Shown here one piece after another: positions 52,497 through 62,334 of a stretch of DNA of 64,000 nt. Numbering within the stretch: the first letter of the stretch is position 1; each line of letters starts with the position of its first letter. Under the pieces are notes generated by a model. It was not told the DNA's origin. It ran no database searches and saw only the letters and a list, made by a program, of their open reading frames with translations. Made by a program: the position numbers and the translations under genes. This DNA comes from Streptomyces sp. NBC_01591. GTDB lineage: Bacteria > Actinomycetota > Actinomycetes > Streptomycetales > Streptomycetaceae. The stretch spans positions 1,116,001 to 1,180,000 of the forward strand of contig NZ_CP109327.1 of the NCBI RefSeq assembly GCF_035918155.1, written 5' to 3'.

Positions 52497-53777
52497 GTGC
52501 TGGTAGCTGGTCGGTACCGGTTGATATCCCCCATCGGCCGTGGCGGTATGGGTGAGGTGTGGCGTGCCGCGGACGAAGTGCTCGGCAGAGCGGTCGCCGT
52601 GAAGCTGCTGCTGGGCGACCACGCGGACGAGTCGGCCACCGCCCGGTTCCGTCTGGAGGCGCAGACCGCGGCCCGGCTCAGCCACCCGCATCTGGTGGCC
52701 GTGTTCGACTTCGGGGCCTGGGAGGACCGCTTCTACCTCGTGATGGAGCTCGTCGAGGGCAGGAGCCTGGGCGATCTGCTCACGGCCGAGGAGCGGCTCG
52801 GCGCCGGACAGGTCGCCCGGATCGCCGGGCAGGCGGCCGCCGGGCTCGCCGCCGCCCATCGCCAGGGCATCGTGCACCGCGACATCAAGCCCGGGAACCT
52901 GATGCTGGACGCCGAGGGGTCCGTCAAGATCGGCGACTTCGGCATCGCCCAGTTCGTCGACGACCCGTCCGCCGCGCTGACCACCACGGGACAGATCGTC
53001 GGCACCAGTCTCTATCTCGCCCCGGAGCGTGCCCTGGGCCGTACGGCCGGTGCGGCGTCCGACATGTACTCCCTCGGCTGTGTCATCTACCAGCTCCTGC
53101 TGGGCGATCCGCCGTTCCGCTCGGACACGGCGACCGCCACGCTCTATCAACATGTGGACACGCCGCCCGTGCCGCTCAGACAGCGGGGTGTCGACCTGTC
53201 CCCGGCCTTCGACTCCTATCTGCTGGGGCTGCTCGCGAAGCAGCCCGAGGACCGGCCCAGCGCCCAGCAGGTCGCCGAGTGGTTCCAGAGCGATGCCTGG
53301 CGGGGGCAGCCGGAGCCGCTGCCGATGTACGCCCCGGCTCCGCCCGCGGCGACCCGTGTTCCGGCCGCCCCCGCCCCCGCTCCGGCCGGGGCCGGCGTTC
53401 CGCGCACCCCGGCAGCCGCTCCCGCGTTCGGCCCCGCCCCGACGCCCGGCTCCGCCGAGCAGGGCGGCGTGACGACGTATCGGCTGCCGCAGCCCGGCGG
53501 CCACAGACGGCGCCCGGCGGACCGGGCCGCGCCCGTCCGGCGGCGCACCGGCGCCCGGGAGGCCATCAGGCGCCGGCCCAGGGTGGCGAGTGCCATCGCC
53601 GGTACGGTCGCCTTCATCGCGGCCGTGTACCTCGGGATGACCCTGTTCTCCCCGGACTCCGGCTCGGCCGGTACCCCGGACACCGGCTCGACCGCGACCA
53701 CCGGGCCCGAACCGTCCGGCCCCGCGTCCGCACCGGCGCAGCCGGCCCAGGGCGAGGAGGAGGACGAGGAGGACTGA
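52497..53777 (+). CDS. Membrane Ser/Thr protein kinase
   Basis: 426 residues. A Hanks-type kinase domain (about residues 6-270) has GRGGMGEVW, K36, HRDIKPGN (D129), DFG (D147) and an APE-like APERALG. A Pro/Ala linker leads to one membrane helix (VASAIAGTVAFIAAVYLGMTLF, about 360-382) and a short acidic extracellular tail (EEEDEED) without PASTA repeats. The start is GTG 52497 with no clear Shine-Dalgarno. It probably signals at the membrane; substrates are unknown. Confidence 0.92.
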   Translation: MLVAGRYRLISPIGRGGMGEVWRAADEVLGRAVAVKLLLGDHADESATARFRLEAQTAARLSHPHLVAVFDFGAWEDRFYLVMELVEGRSLGDLLTAEERLGAGQVARIAGQAAAGLAAAHRQGIVHRDIKPGNLMLDAEGSVKIGDFGIAQFVDDPSAALTTTGQIVGTSLYLAPERALGRTAGAASDMYSLGCVIYQLLLGDPPFRSDTATATLYQHVDTPPVPLRQRGVDLSPAFDSYLLGLLAKQPEDRPSAQQVAEWFQSDAWRGQPEPLPMYAPAPPAATRVPAAPAPAPAGAGVPRTPAAAPAFGPAPTPGSAEQGGVTTYRLPQPGGHRRRPADRAAPVRRRTGAREAIRRRPRVASAIAGTVAFIAAVYLGMTLFSPDSGSAGTPDTGSTATTGPEPSGPASAPAQPAQGEEEDEED

Positions 53778-53937
53778 CTCCGTCGCCGGGCCCGAACGGA
53801 CGAGGCCCCGTGCACGGGGGCCCGCCGGGCCGGTCCAGGTGGCGAGGTGTCAAACAACCGTCAGGACCCTCCGTCGCGACGTCAGCGGTTCGTCAACGCA
53901 GGCCCGTCGGACCGGTCGGCTGCCTAGCGTCACCTGC

Positions 53938-54501
53938 ATGGAACGCCGCATCATCCGGAGCGCGCCCGGCCGTCGTACCGGCCGGGGAAAGCCTCCCCGC
54001 GACATGACCGCCCACGACCACGGCTGGACCGCGGACCTGCGCTTCGCGGTCCGTTGCGCCGTCGTGCTCCTCGGGATGCTGCTGGCCGTCGATGCGGCGG
54101 CCAGTCATCTCACCTGGCCGCGCGCCCTGTTGTGGACGGGGCTGGCCGCCCTGCTGTGTGCGGTCCTGGTGCCGCCACGGGTCCGCGCCGGCTCCGGGTG
54201 GCTCTCCTGCCGGGTCCTGTTGCGCGAGCGGACCGTGCGCACCGACCGGCTGGTGTCGGCGCGCTGGTCGGACGGCGTCGCCCAGCGCCTGGTGCTCCGG
54301 GACGCCGACGGCCGCCGGGTCGAGATCGACCCCGAGGTGTTCCTCGCGAATCCGGCGCTGTGGCACCGGCTGGACGAGGACGCCCGCGGCTGCGTGGAGC
54401 GCGGGACGCTGCGGTGCGGAGTGACGGCACTGCGGCAGTTGGCCGACCGCATCGACCGCAGGCACGCGCGAACGGTGTTCACGATCTCCGGACTGGAGTA
54501 A
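53938..54501 (+). CDS. Hypothetical membrane protein
   Basis: 187 residues. A basic N-terminus precedes two close membrane helices (CAVVLLGMLLAVDAAA and ALLWTGLAALLCAVLV, about residues 38-78) and a soluble part that looks like a small beta-rich domain (VSARWSDGVAQRLVLRDADGRRVEIDPEVF), similar in outline to bacterial PH-like domains. I cannot name the family. ATG 53938 may be leaderless: TAGCGT at 53925-53930 would serve as a -10 box. ATG 54004 is the alternative. Confidence 0.65.
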   Translation: MERRIIRSAPGRRTGRGKPPRDMTAHDHGWTADLRFAVRCAVVLLGMLLAVDAAASHLTWPRALLWTGLAALLCAVLVPPRVRAGSGWLSCRVLLRERTVRTDRLVSARWSDGVAQRLVLRDADGRRVEIDPEVFLANPALWHRLDEDARGCVERGTLRCGVTALRQLADRIDRRHARTVFTISGLE

Positions 54502-54726
54502 CCACCCGGCGCACCGGAGCCGTTGTGCGATCCCACCACCGCGGCTTGACCAAACTTGCCAAGTCCCCCGGCACCCCTCGCAGTTCGTTGACGAGTCCAT
54601 GGCGACGTGTGAGTGTTCGGTCGCTCGATCACGGACACCGGGACGCGGGCGGCCGACGACGGCCGGGGCAAGTGCGTCATCGTACGCGGCTGCCCGTGAT
54701 CGAGGCCCCCGAATCAAGGAGCCTCG

Positions 54727-57700
54727 ATGAAACTCAGACCGATGACGGCCGGGACGACCCTGGCCGTCCTCGCCGGAATGCTGGTCGTCACCGGCGGCCA
54801 GTCGGCATCCGCCGAACCGTCCCCGCCCGCCCCCTCCGCGCTCTCGGTCGCCGTTTCGGCGGCCGACCGGGCCGCCGCCAGTGGTCTCGACACCCTGGCG
54901 AAGGGGCCCGAGGAGCGGTACGAGCGCCAGATGGTGACCCCGTGGGTCAAGGGCATGTACTCCGTCGCGTACCAGCGCACCTACCGCGGCCTGCCGGTCG
55001 TCGGCGGGGACGCCGTCGTGGTGGCCGACTCCGAGGGCCGGGTCCGCGGCACCCAGTCCGCGGTGTCCCGGCGGATCAACGTGCCGACCACGCCGGCCGT
55101 TTCCGCCGGGGCGGCCGAGACCACCGCCCGCAAGAAGCTCCGTACGGTACAGCGGGTGGAGTCGCGCCGGCTCGTGGTCCGTGCCACGGAGAAATCCTCC
55201 AAGCTGGCGTGGGAGACGGTACTCACCGGCCGCACCGCCAAGGCCCCCAGCCGGCTGCATGTCTTCGTCGACGCGGGCACCGGCAAGGTGATCGACAGCT
55301 ACGACGACGTCAAGGCGGGTACCGGCAACAGCCAGTGGAACGGTCCGTCACCGCTGGCCATCGACACCACCGCGTCGGGCAGCAGCTACTCGCTGCGCGA
55401 TCCGAACCGGCCCGGTCTGAGCTGTGCCGACTACAGCACGGGCAGTGTCTTCACCAAGTCGAGCGACTCCTGGGGCACCGGCAACGCCTCCAGCAAGGAG
55501 ACCGGTTGCGTCGACGTCATGTGGGCGGCGCAGCACGAGTGGAACATGCTCAAGGACTGGCTGGGCCGCAACGGGCACGACGGGAACGGCGGCAGCTGGC
55601 CGGTCAAGGTCGGGCTCAACGACGTCAACGCCTACTGGGACGGCTCGTCGGTCTCCATCGGCCACAACAACGCCAATCAGTGGATCGGCGCGATGGACGT
55701 GGTGGGCCACGAGTTCGGCCACGGCATCGACCAGTTCACGCCCGGCGGCGCCAACAACGAGTCCGGTCTCGGTGAGGCCACCGGCGACATCATGGGCGCC
55801 CTGACCGAGGCGTACACCAATGAGCCCGCTCCGTACGACGACCCCGACTACACCGTCGGCGAGAAGATCGACCTGGTCGGCGACGGGCCGATCCGGATCA
55901 TGTACAACCCGGGGCAGATCGGCGACCCGAACTGCTACAGCTCCTCGATACCCAACACCGAGGAGCACGCCGCGGCCGGTCCGCTCAACCACTGGTTCTA
56001 TCTGCTGGCCGAGGGCTCGAACCCGGGTGGCGGCAAGCCGTCCAGCCCCACCTGCAACAGCTCGTCGGTCACCGGTGTCGGCATCCAGAGCGCCGGCAAG
56101 GTCTTCTACGGCGGCATGCTGCTGAAGACGAGCGGGATGACGTACAAGCGCTACCGCACGGCCACGCTGACCGCGGCGAAGAACCTCGACCCGGGCTGTG
56201 TGCTCTTCGACCGGACCAAGGCCGCCTGGGACGCCATCAGCGTGCCCGCGCAGAGCGGCGACCCGACCTGTACGTCCAGTGGCAACAACGACTTCACGAT
56301 GTCCCTGGACCCGGGGTCGGGCTCCGTGAAGCCGGGCAGTTCGGTGACGGCCACGGTGCGGACCGCGGTCAGCTCCGGTAGTGCGCAGACGGTCGGACTG
56401 ACGGCGAGCGGCCTGCCGAGCGGTGTCACCGCGGCCTTCAGCCCGTCGTCGGTGCAGGCCGGGGCGTCCTCGACGATGACCGTGTCGGCGTCCGCGAACG
56501 CCACGCCCGGCGCGTACACCTTCACGGTGAAGGGTGACGGCACCCAGAGCCACACCGCGCAGTACACCCTGACCGTAGACAACGGGGGCGGCAATCCGGG
56601 CGGCAGTGCACCGGACATCAGCGTCGCCAATGTGCAGGCGCACCTCACGCAGCTGAACACCATCGCCACCCAGAACGGCGGCAACCGCCGGGCCGGCAGC
56701 GCCGGTTACACGGCCTCCGTCGCCTATGTGAAGAGCAAGCTGCAAGCCGCCGGCTACACCGTCAGCGAGCAGACCTGCACCAGCTGCACCTACCGCGGCA
56801 ACAACCTGATCGCCGACTGGCCGGGCGGCCCGTCCGACCAGACGATCATGTTCGGCGCCCACCTGGACGGTGTCTCGGCCGGTCCCGGCATCAATGACAA
56901 CGGCTCCGGTTCGGCCACCCTGCTGGAGAACGCGCTCGCACTGGCCCAGCGGAACCCGACCATGACCAAGCACGTCCGCTTCGCCTGGTGGAACGGCGAG
57001 GAGCAGGGCCTGCAGGGCTCCGAGTACTACGTCGGCCAGCTCACCTCCGCCCAGCGCAGCGCCATCAAGGCGTACTACAACTTCGACATGGTGGCCTCGA
57101 CCAACGGCGGCTACTTCATCAACAACGTCGACTCGGCCGCCTCGGCGCCGATGAAGGAGTACTGGGACTCGCTGAACCTCGCGCCGGAGGAGAACGTCGA
57201 GGGCCAGGGCCGGTCCGACGACTACTCCTTCCAGCAGGGCGGCATCCCCACCTCGGGCTACGCGACCGGCGCCAGCGACACCAAGACGTCGGCACAGGCC
57301 ACCAAGTGGGGCGGCACGGCGGGCCGTTCCTACGACTCCTGCTACCACTCGGCCTGTGACACCACGGCCAACATCAACGCGACGGCACTCGACCGCAGCG
57401 CCGACGGGGTCGCCTACACCGTGTGGAAGACCTCCGTCGGCACCACCGCGCCCGCCGACGACTTCTCCGTCTCGGTGAAGCCGGTCACCGGCAACGTCCA
57501 GCCGGGCGGCACGGTCACCGCGAGTGTGTCCACCGCGACGACCGGCGGCTCCGCGCAGACCGTGAAGCTGACGGCCTCCGGCGCGCCGAGCGGTGTCACC
57601 GTCTCGTTCGACCCGGCCTCCGTGCAGTCGGGCTCGTCCTCGACGATGACCGTCTCCGCCGGGGCCCAGGCCGCGGCGGGCACGTACACCGTCACGGTGA

Positions 57701-58224
57701 CCGGGACCGGCACGGCCACCCACGCCACCACGTACTCGCTCGTCGTCGGTGGCGGCGGCAGCTGCCAGGCCCGCCAGGTCGTCGCCAACGGCGGCTTCGA
57801 GGACGGCGTCGAGCCGTGGACCCAGACGGACGGTGTGATCAACAACCGGACATCGGAGAAGCCGGCCCACACGGGCGCGTACACGGCCTGGTTCGGGGGC
57901 TGGGGATCCACGCACTCGGACACGGCCTCGCAGTCGCTGACCATTCCGTCGGGCTGCTCGACGTACAAGCTGTCGTTCTATCTGCGCACCGACACGGACG
58001 AGTCGGCGGGCGACCCGACCGCGTACGACACGTTCACCGTGAAACTGGGCACCAAGACGCTCGCGACGTACTCCAACGTGGACGCCGAGGGTTCCTACGC
58101 CCAGAAGACCTTCGACGTCGGCGCCTTCGCCGGCCAGACGGTCACCCTCGGATTCACCAGCAGTGAGGATGCCTATCTGCAGACCAGCTTCGTCGTGGAC
58201 GACGTGACGCTGAACGCCGGTTGA
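54727..58224 (+). CDS. Secreted dual metalloprotease: M4 (thermolysin-like) fused to M28 (aminopeptidase-like)
   Basis: 1165 residues. Order: signal peptide (1-29); FTP-type propeptide (about 30-200); M4 catalytic domain with HEFGH (H328, E329, H332), third ligand GEATGD (E350) and the later [15 protein letters not shown]is; a beta-sandwich repeat (about 522-615); M28 domain with GAHLDG (H712), INDNGSG (D724), WNGEEQG (E758/E759) and CYHSACD; a second beta-sandwich (about 911-1008) nearly copying the first; and a C-terminal jelly-roll with VANGGFEDG. Both active sites look intact. It should act as endo- plus exopeptidase on proteins outside the cell. ATG 54727 follows AAGGAG. Confidence 0.9.
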   Translation: MKLRPMTAGTTLAVLAGMLVVTGGQSASAEPSPPAPSALSVAVSAADRAAASGLDTLAKGPEERYERQMVTPWVKGMYSVAYQRTYRGLPVVGGDAVVVADSEGRVRGTQSAVSRRINVPTTPAVSAGAAETTARKKLRTVQRVESRRLVVRATEKSSKLAWETVLTGRTAKAPSRLHVFVDAGTGKVIDSYDDVKAGTGNSQWNGPSPLAIDTTASGSSYSLRDPNRPGLSCADYSTGSVFTKSSDSWGTGNASSKETGCVDVMWAAQHEWNMLKDWLGRNGHDGNGGSWPVKVGLNDVNAYWDGSSVSIGHNNANQWIGAMDVVGHEFGHGIDQFTPGGANNESGLGEATGDIMGALTEAYTNEPAPYDDPDYTVGEKIDLVGDGPIRIMYNPGQIGDPNCYSSSIPNTEEHAAAGPLNHWFYLLAEGSNPGGGKPSSPTCNSSSVTGVGIQSAGKVFYGGMLLKTSGMTYKRYRTATLTAAKNLDPGCVLFDRTKAAWDAISVPAQSGDPTCTSSGNNDFTMSLDPGSGSVKPGSSVTATVRTAVSSGSAQTVGLTASGLPSGVTAAFSPSSVQAGASSTMTVSASANATPGAYTFTVKGDGTQSHTAQYTLTVDNGGGNPGGSAPDISVANVQAHLTQLNTIATQNGGNRRAGSAGYTASVAYVKSKLQAAGYTVSEQTCTSCTYRGNNLIADWPGGPSDQTIMFGAHLDGVSAGPGINDNGSGSATLLENALALAQRNPTMTKHVRFAWWNGEEQGLQGSEYYVGQLTSAQRSAIKAYYNFDMVASTNGGYFINNVDSAASAPMKEYWDSLNLAPEENVEGQGRSDDYSFQQGGIPTSGYATGASDTKTSAQATKWGGTAGRSYDSCYHSACDTTANINATALDRSADGVAYTVWKTSVGTTAPADDFSVSVKPVTGNVQPGGTVTASVSTATTGGSAQTVKLTASGAPSGVTVSFDPASVQSGSSSTMTVSAGAQAAAGTYTVTVTGTGTATHATTYSLVVGGGGSCQARQVVANGGFEDGVEPWTQTDGVINNRTSEKPAHTGAYTAWFGGWGSTHSDTASQSLTIPSGCSTYKLSFYLRTDTDESAGDPTAYDTFTVKLGTKTLATYSNVDAEGSYAQKTFDVGAFAGQTVTLGFTSSEDAYLQTSFVVDDVTLNAG

Positions 58225-58247
58225 TCCTCCGTCAATGAACCATCCGG

Positions 58248-58275
58248 GGCGGGGCGTGTGCACACACGTCCCGCC
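58248..58275. terminator. Hairpin terminator between the protease and XRE genes
   Basis: A 13-bp stem with one mismatch (GGCGGGGCGTGTG at 58248-58260 with 58263-58275) and a very short loop lies between convergent stops at 58224 and 58285. Confidence 0.6.
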
Positions 58276-58284
58276 TCCGGTGTG

Positions 58285-59730
58285 TCAGCGGACGACGGCC
58301 GCCAGCCGGCGGGTGAAGTCGTCGGTCTCCGGCCGGTTGTCGTGCCGGGCCGCCAACCGGCTGTGCAGTCCGCGCAGTTCCTGCCCCAGCAGCGTCGACG
58401 CGGTGACCTCGGTGGTGTCCAGAACCGGTCCGGCGATGGCGATCGCCGCCTGCGGGTCCTGGGCGCAGGCATGGGCGTCCGCCATCCGTACCAGGAACAG
58501 CATCCGTGCCGAGTGCATCCCCGGCGGGAGCAGACCCAGCGCGGTGCGGGCCGCCCCCACCGCGCGCAGCGCCAGCCGGCGGTCCCCGGTCGCCGCGGCG
58601 AGGTCCCGCAGCGCCCCGGCGGCGCCGGACTCCACCCGCAGGCGTACGGAGGCGACGGACAGCCAGGGCGCCTCCGTCTCGTCCTGTTCCCCGACCCGGT
58701 CCAGCTGCGACCAGGCACGGTCGATGTGGCCCAGGGTCTGCCGCGCGTCGCCCCGTACCGCGTGTCCGCGCGCCAGGTACAGATCGCTCATCGCGCCCGC
58801 CCAGTACCGGCCGGCGGCCGCCTGCCGGATCGCGCCTCCGTAGGCGAGGGCGGACGGGCCGTCGCCCTCCAGCCGCGCCAGTGTGCTCATGTCGCTGAGC
58901 GCGGCCACCTCCGTTCCGACATGACCGGCCAGCCCTGCCCAGACCAGCGACCGGTCGAGCCAGGCCATCGCCGTCGCGTTGCGGCCCCACAGCAGCCGCA
59001 GGCAGCCGGCCGACTGAGCGTACTCGGCGGCCAGTGGGGCGAGTTGGCGTTGGTACGGCGCCGCGGGCAGCGCCATCCAGCGGAGCATGGCGTGCAGGGT
59101 GCGCTCGACCACGGCGGTCGCTCCGGGCCAGGCGCGCTCCTCGTCGGCCCGCAGGCAGACGGCGAGCAGCGCCGTCAGGGCATGCACCGTGTCGATGTCC
59201 AGCGCGGGGCACGACACGGTGGCCGGGCCGAGGGAGCAGAAGGCCGAGTGCAGGGCGATGACGTCGGCGAGCACGGGGACGGTGCAGCCGTCACGCCCGT
59301 GCACCGGGCACATCAGCCCGTAGCTGGGCAGACGGCTGGGCAGGACGATGTCCGGCGGCAGCATCGCGAGCAGGGCACCTCCTGCGGGCTCCCCGGGCAG
59401 CGGGCCCTGCCGTGCGGGGGCCGGTGCGGGAAGTACTGCCGCGCTCTCCTCGCCCGTACCGCCCGCGTCCTCGGCCTCCGCCGCCTCGCAGGCGGCGAGG
59501 AGGGCACCGCCCGCCGCCATCAGCTCGTCCAGCCTGCGGGCCAGCGGCAGCGGTGTCCTGCGGGTGCCGTGCTCCAGTTTGCTGATGGCGGTGTGGTCGT
59601 AGCCGACTCGGGCACCCACCTGGGCCTGGGTGAGCCCGGCGCGCCTGCGCCACTGACGCAACCGGGCGCCGAAGGCTCGCCACGCCTCCGCCGTACGGGC
59701 ATCCGGCGCGGGGCCCATGCCCTCGGTCAC
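58285..59730 (-). CDS. XRE-family regulator with TPR-like C-terminal region
   Basis: 481 residues. The HTH LRQWRRRAGLTQAQVGARVGYDHTAISKLEHGTRRTPLPLARRLDEL (about residues 24-69) is XRE type. The remaining 350 residues are helical and Ala/Leu-rich with repeating helix pairs, like the many Streptomyces regulators that bind peptides or small hormones through TPR units. The ATG at 59730 is preferred to keep the HTH near the start. Target genes are not evident; it is not in an operon. Confidence 0.85.
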   Translation of the reverse strand: MTEGMGPAPDARTAEAWRAFGARLRQWRRRAGLTQAQVGARVGYDHTAISKLEHGTRRTPLPLARRLDELMAAGGALLAACEAAEAEDAGGTGEESAAVLPAPAPARQGPLPGEPAGGALLAMLPPDIVLPSRLPSYGLMCPVHGRDGCTVPVLADVIALHSAFCSLGPATVSCPALDIDTVHALTALLAVCLRADEERAWPGATAVVERTLHAMLRWMALPAAPYQRQLAPLAAEYAQSAGCLRLLWGRNATAMAWLDRSLVWAGLAGHVGTEVAALSDMSTLARLEGDGPSALAYGGAIRQAAAGRYWAGAMSDLYLARGHAVRGDARQTLGHIDRAWSQLDRVGEQDETEAPWLSVASVRLRVESGAAGALRDLAAATGDRRLALRAVGAARTALGLLPPGMHSARMLFLVRMADAHACAQDPQAAIAIAGPVLDTTEVTASTLLGQELRGLHSRLAARHDNRPETDDFTRRLAAVVR

Positions 59731-59892
59731 CCGGAACTCCGCGGAGCCCCGCCGGATACTCCACCCGTGCCACGCTCATGGCTCATAGCCGGGAAGGATA
59801 GCGAGCGCGCGGGCGGGCTGTCCCCTGTGCGACGGGAAGACGGCGCCACCGCGCAACTCCCTTGCCCGGACGGCCGGTCAGGAGGGGCCTCG

Positions 59893-60273
59893 GTGGCCCT
59901 GCACGAGCTCGTGGGCGAGCCACTGATCCTGCTCGACCGGTCGTTCCGGCCCCGGCTCGTCCTCCAGGAGGCGCTGACCGCCGACGGGCTGGTCGACGGC
60001 GATGTCGTCGAGTGCGGAAACGCCCAGGTGGCCCAAGCGCTGGCGGCGGCCGGGCGGGGCATCGCCGTGGTTTCCGACGATCCGCGTTTCGGGCTGGTGG
60101 GCGTGCCCATCAGCGCGGTCAGGCACCCGCTGGACATCCGGCTCTTCGCGGTCTGGGACCGGCGGCACCATGCCGCAGGAATGCTCTCGGACATGTCGCG
60201 CAGGCTCCAGGACATCCGTGTGGATCGGTACGGCGAACAGATCCTGCCCGAGGCCGGCGGCAGCACAATTTGA
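59893..60273 (+). pseudogene. C-terminal fragment of a LysR-type regulator
   Basis: The 126 residues from VALHELVGEPLILLDR to DRYGEQIL match the second half of a LysR effector domain, including the NAQVAQALAAAGRGIAVVSDDPRFGLVGVPI segment. The N-terminal HTH and first half are missing and are not found upstream, where the XRE gene runs the other way. AGGAGG at 59880 happens to lie 7 nt before GTG 59893, so a short product could be made, but it could not bind DNA. Likely a deletion remnant. Confidence 0.6.
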
Positions 60274-60674
60274 ACCGACGGTCCGTCATGTCATGCGGGC
60301 CGTAAGCAGGATGGGAGCAGCGACCGTTCGGACCCCGTGACCCGAAGATTCATGCGGGAGCCGCATGAACGGCTCACGCGCCGGGCATATGACGGGAGAC
60401 CGACAGGGGTGGTGGCAATGGGCCGCATCAGGATCGTCCGACGACCGCAACTGCCGTCCCGCCCGCCGCCCCTCGACCTGAGGACCCCGTCGGGCCGCCC
60501 GTTGCCGTACTGAGCGCGGGGCCCGACGCCTCGCTGTACGCCGCCGAGGACCGTCCGCCCTGCCCCGTGGGAACCCCTGGGGCGCCCTTCTGCGTGATGA
60601 TGGGCAGGGAGCCGTCGCGGCGAGCGGCCACAGCCGGAGGCGTCGCGTCGGCCGACTCGGAAGGGGTGGCCGTC
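60274..60674. other. Noncoding stretch of 401 bp with an intron-like hairpin
   Basis: No convincing gene. It holds two mutually exclusive hairpins at 60349-60375: TTCATGCGG with CCGCATGAA, and GAGCCG with CGGCTC. The piece GAGCCGCATGAACGG resembles the 5' half of group II intron domain V, with the second half degraded. Nothing else is recognisable. Confidence 0.45.
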
Positions 60675-61631
60675 ATGCATTCATTCGGGACGCGGAGGCC
60701 GGGCACGGCATCAGCACTCGCACTGGCACTGCTCATCGCCGCACTGGCGGGCTGCCAGGGCGGGGGAACGACTTCCCCGCCGAGCAGCCCCGAGCCATCC
60801 ACGCCTGCCGGATCACGCGCCCACGTCCTCGCCGTGAAGATCGACAATCTCGGTCCTGCCCGCCCGCAGACCGGGCTCGACAAGGCGGACATCGTCTATG
60901 TGGAGCAGGTCGAGGCCGGTCTCAGCCGCATACTCGCCGCCTACTCGTCCCGGCTGCCGCCCGTGGTCGGCCCGGTGCGCAGCGCCCGGGAGACGGATCT
61001 GGAACTGCTCCGCCAGTTCGACCGGCCGACGCTCGCCTTCTCCGGGGCCCAGGCCAAGCTCCTCCCGGCCATCGCGGCGGCCCCGTTGGATCCGCTGCCT
61101 CCCGAGAAGGCCCCGAACGCGTACTTCCGCGGCAGCGACCGCGCGGCACCGCACAACCTGTATCTGCGCCCCGGCCGGACACCGCACGCCACAACCGGCG
61201 TGAACGCGGCCGAGGACATCGGGGTGCGTTTCGCCGCAGCCGTGCCGGGCGGCAAACCGGTCGCCGGTCGCACGGTGCGGTATCCGGCGGCGCGCTTCAC
61301 ATTCACCTGGTCCGCCGAACGGCGCCAGTGGCTCGTTTCCATGGACGGCACCCCGGCCCGCACGGCGGAAGGCGCCCGGCTCGGCGCGGCCGATGTGGTG
61401 GTGCAGTACGTGACCGTGCGCCCCTCGCTGTATCAGGACCGGTGGGGCAGCACGTCCCCGTACACCCGGACCGTGGGCTCCGGCGCCGCCGTGGTGCTGC
61501 GCAACGGCAAGGAGTACGACGTCCGTTGGTCACGGCCGGCGGCCGGTTCCGCGACCGCCTTCACCACCCGGGACGGTGAGCGCATGACGTTCGCGCCGGG
61601 CCAGGTCTGGATCGTCTTCGCACAGAAATGA
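60675..61631 (+). CDS. DUF3048 family lipoprotein (YerB-like)
   Basis: 318 residues. The N-terminus MHSFGTRRPG then ALALALLIAALAGC is a lipoprotein signal with lipobox LAGC. The DUF3048 core has VLAVKIDNLGPARPQTGLDKADIVYVEQVEAGLSRILAAYSS and VGPVRSARETDLELL (about residues 50-110), and a second half with VVVQYVTV and YDVRWSRP. The family's role is unknown, though in Bacillus YerB is a cell-surface lipoprotein. ATG 60675 has GGAAGGGG upstream; GTG 60666 is possible. Confidence 0.82.
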   Translation: MHSFGTRRPGTASALALALLIAALAGCQGGGTTSPPSSPEPSTPAGSRAHVLAVKIDNLGPARPQTGLDKADIVYVEQVEAGLSRILAAYSSRLPPVVGPVRSARETDLELLRQFDRPTLAFSGAQAKLLPAIAAAPLDPLPPEKAPNAYFRGSDRAAPHNLYLRPGRTPHATTGVNAAEDIGVRFAAAVPGGKPVAGRTVRYPAARFTFTWSAERRQWLVSMDGTPARTAEGARLGAADVVVQYVTVRPSLYQDRWGSTSPYTRTVGSGAAVVLRNGKEYDVRWSRPAAGSATAFTTRDGERMTFAPGQVWIVFAQK

Positions 61632-61698
61632 TGGACGCCCGGACCGCAGTGCGCAGTCTCAGTAGCCGGCAGAGGCTCATCATCGACATGATCAAGGC

Positions 61699-62130
61699 AT
61701 GACAGAGCGAGAGTTCGATGTCGACGCCTTCCTCTCTCAGCCGCTCACCGCCCGGGTGGCGACCAACGGGCCGACCGTGCGGCCGACGTGGTTTCTCTGG
61801 GAGGAAAGAGCCTTCTGGATCCTGACCGGCCCCTGGGCGAGACTGCTGAGCCACGTCCAGGCCGACCCCTCGATCGCCCTCGTCGTCGACGTGTGTGATG
61901 TCGGCACGGGTCTGGTCAGACAGGTCATCGCCCGCGGGAATGCGGAGATCCTGCCCTTCGACGTGGCTCGGGGCCGGCGCAAGCTCAACCGGTATCTCGG
62001 TGCGGACGACGTGGAGTGGGACGACCGTTTCCGGCACTACCTGCTCGACGACCCGGCTGAACGAGGAACTGTCTGGCTGAGGTTGCGCCCCGACTCCCTG
62101 GTCGCGAAGGACCTCAGCTATTCCGTCTGA
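61699..62130 (+). CDS. Pyridoxamine 5'-phosphate oxidase-fold protein
   Basis: 143 residues of the split-barrel PNPOx-like family. It begins FDVDAFLSQPLTARVATNGPTVRPTWFLWEERAFWILTGPWARLLSHVQADPSIALVVD, the usual FMN- or F420-binding core, and has VIARGNAEILP in the middle. It may bind flavin, F420 or haem; the specific reaction is not shown. There is no operon partner within 67 bp on the same strand other than the lipoprotein upstream. Confidence 0.82.
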   Translation: MTEREFDVDAFLSQPLTARVATNGPTVRPTWFLWEERAFWILTGPWARLLSHVQADPSIALVVDVCDVGTGLVRQVIARGNAEILPFDVARGRRKLNRYLGADDVEWDDRFRHYLLDDPAERGTVWLRLRPDSLVAKDLSYSV

Positions 62131-62334
62131 GTACTGCTGAGACAGAGACAGAGAGCAGAGGCGGTCAACTGCACTGTCCGACCGCGGTTACGGAAAACCG
62201 CAGGGTGGCGGGTGCGGAGAACAGCACTTGGTCGGGTGGCAATCCTCGTACCGGCGCCGGTCGTCGATTCCTAGCGTTGCCGGTGAGGCGCGGCGGACTT
62301 CTCGCGCCTCACCACAACGGCCAGGAGTCAGTTC

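Noticed and set aside
55348..58263. A 971-codon open frame antisense to the dual protease
   Set aside because: Arg/Gly/Val-rich shadow of the real gene with no start site or recognisable motif.
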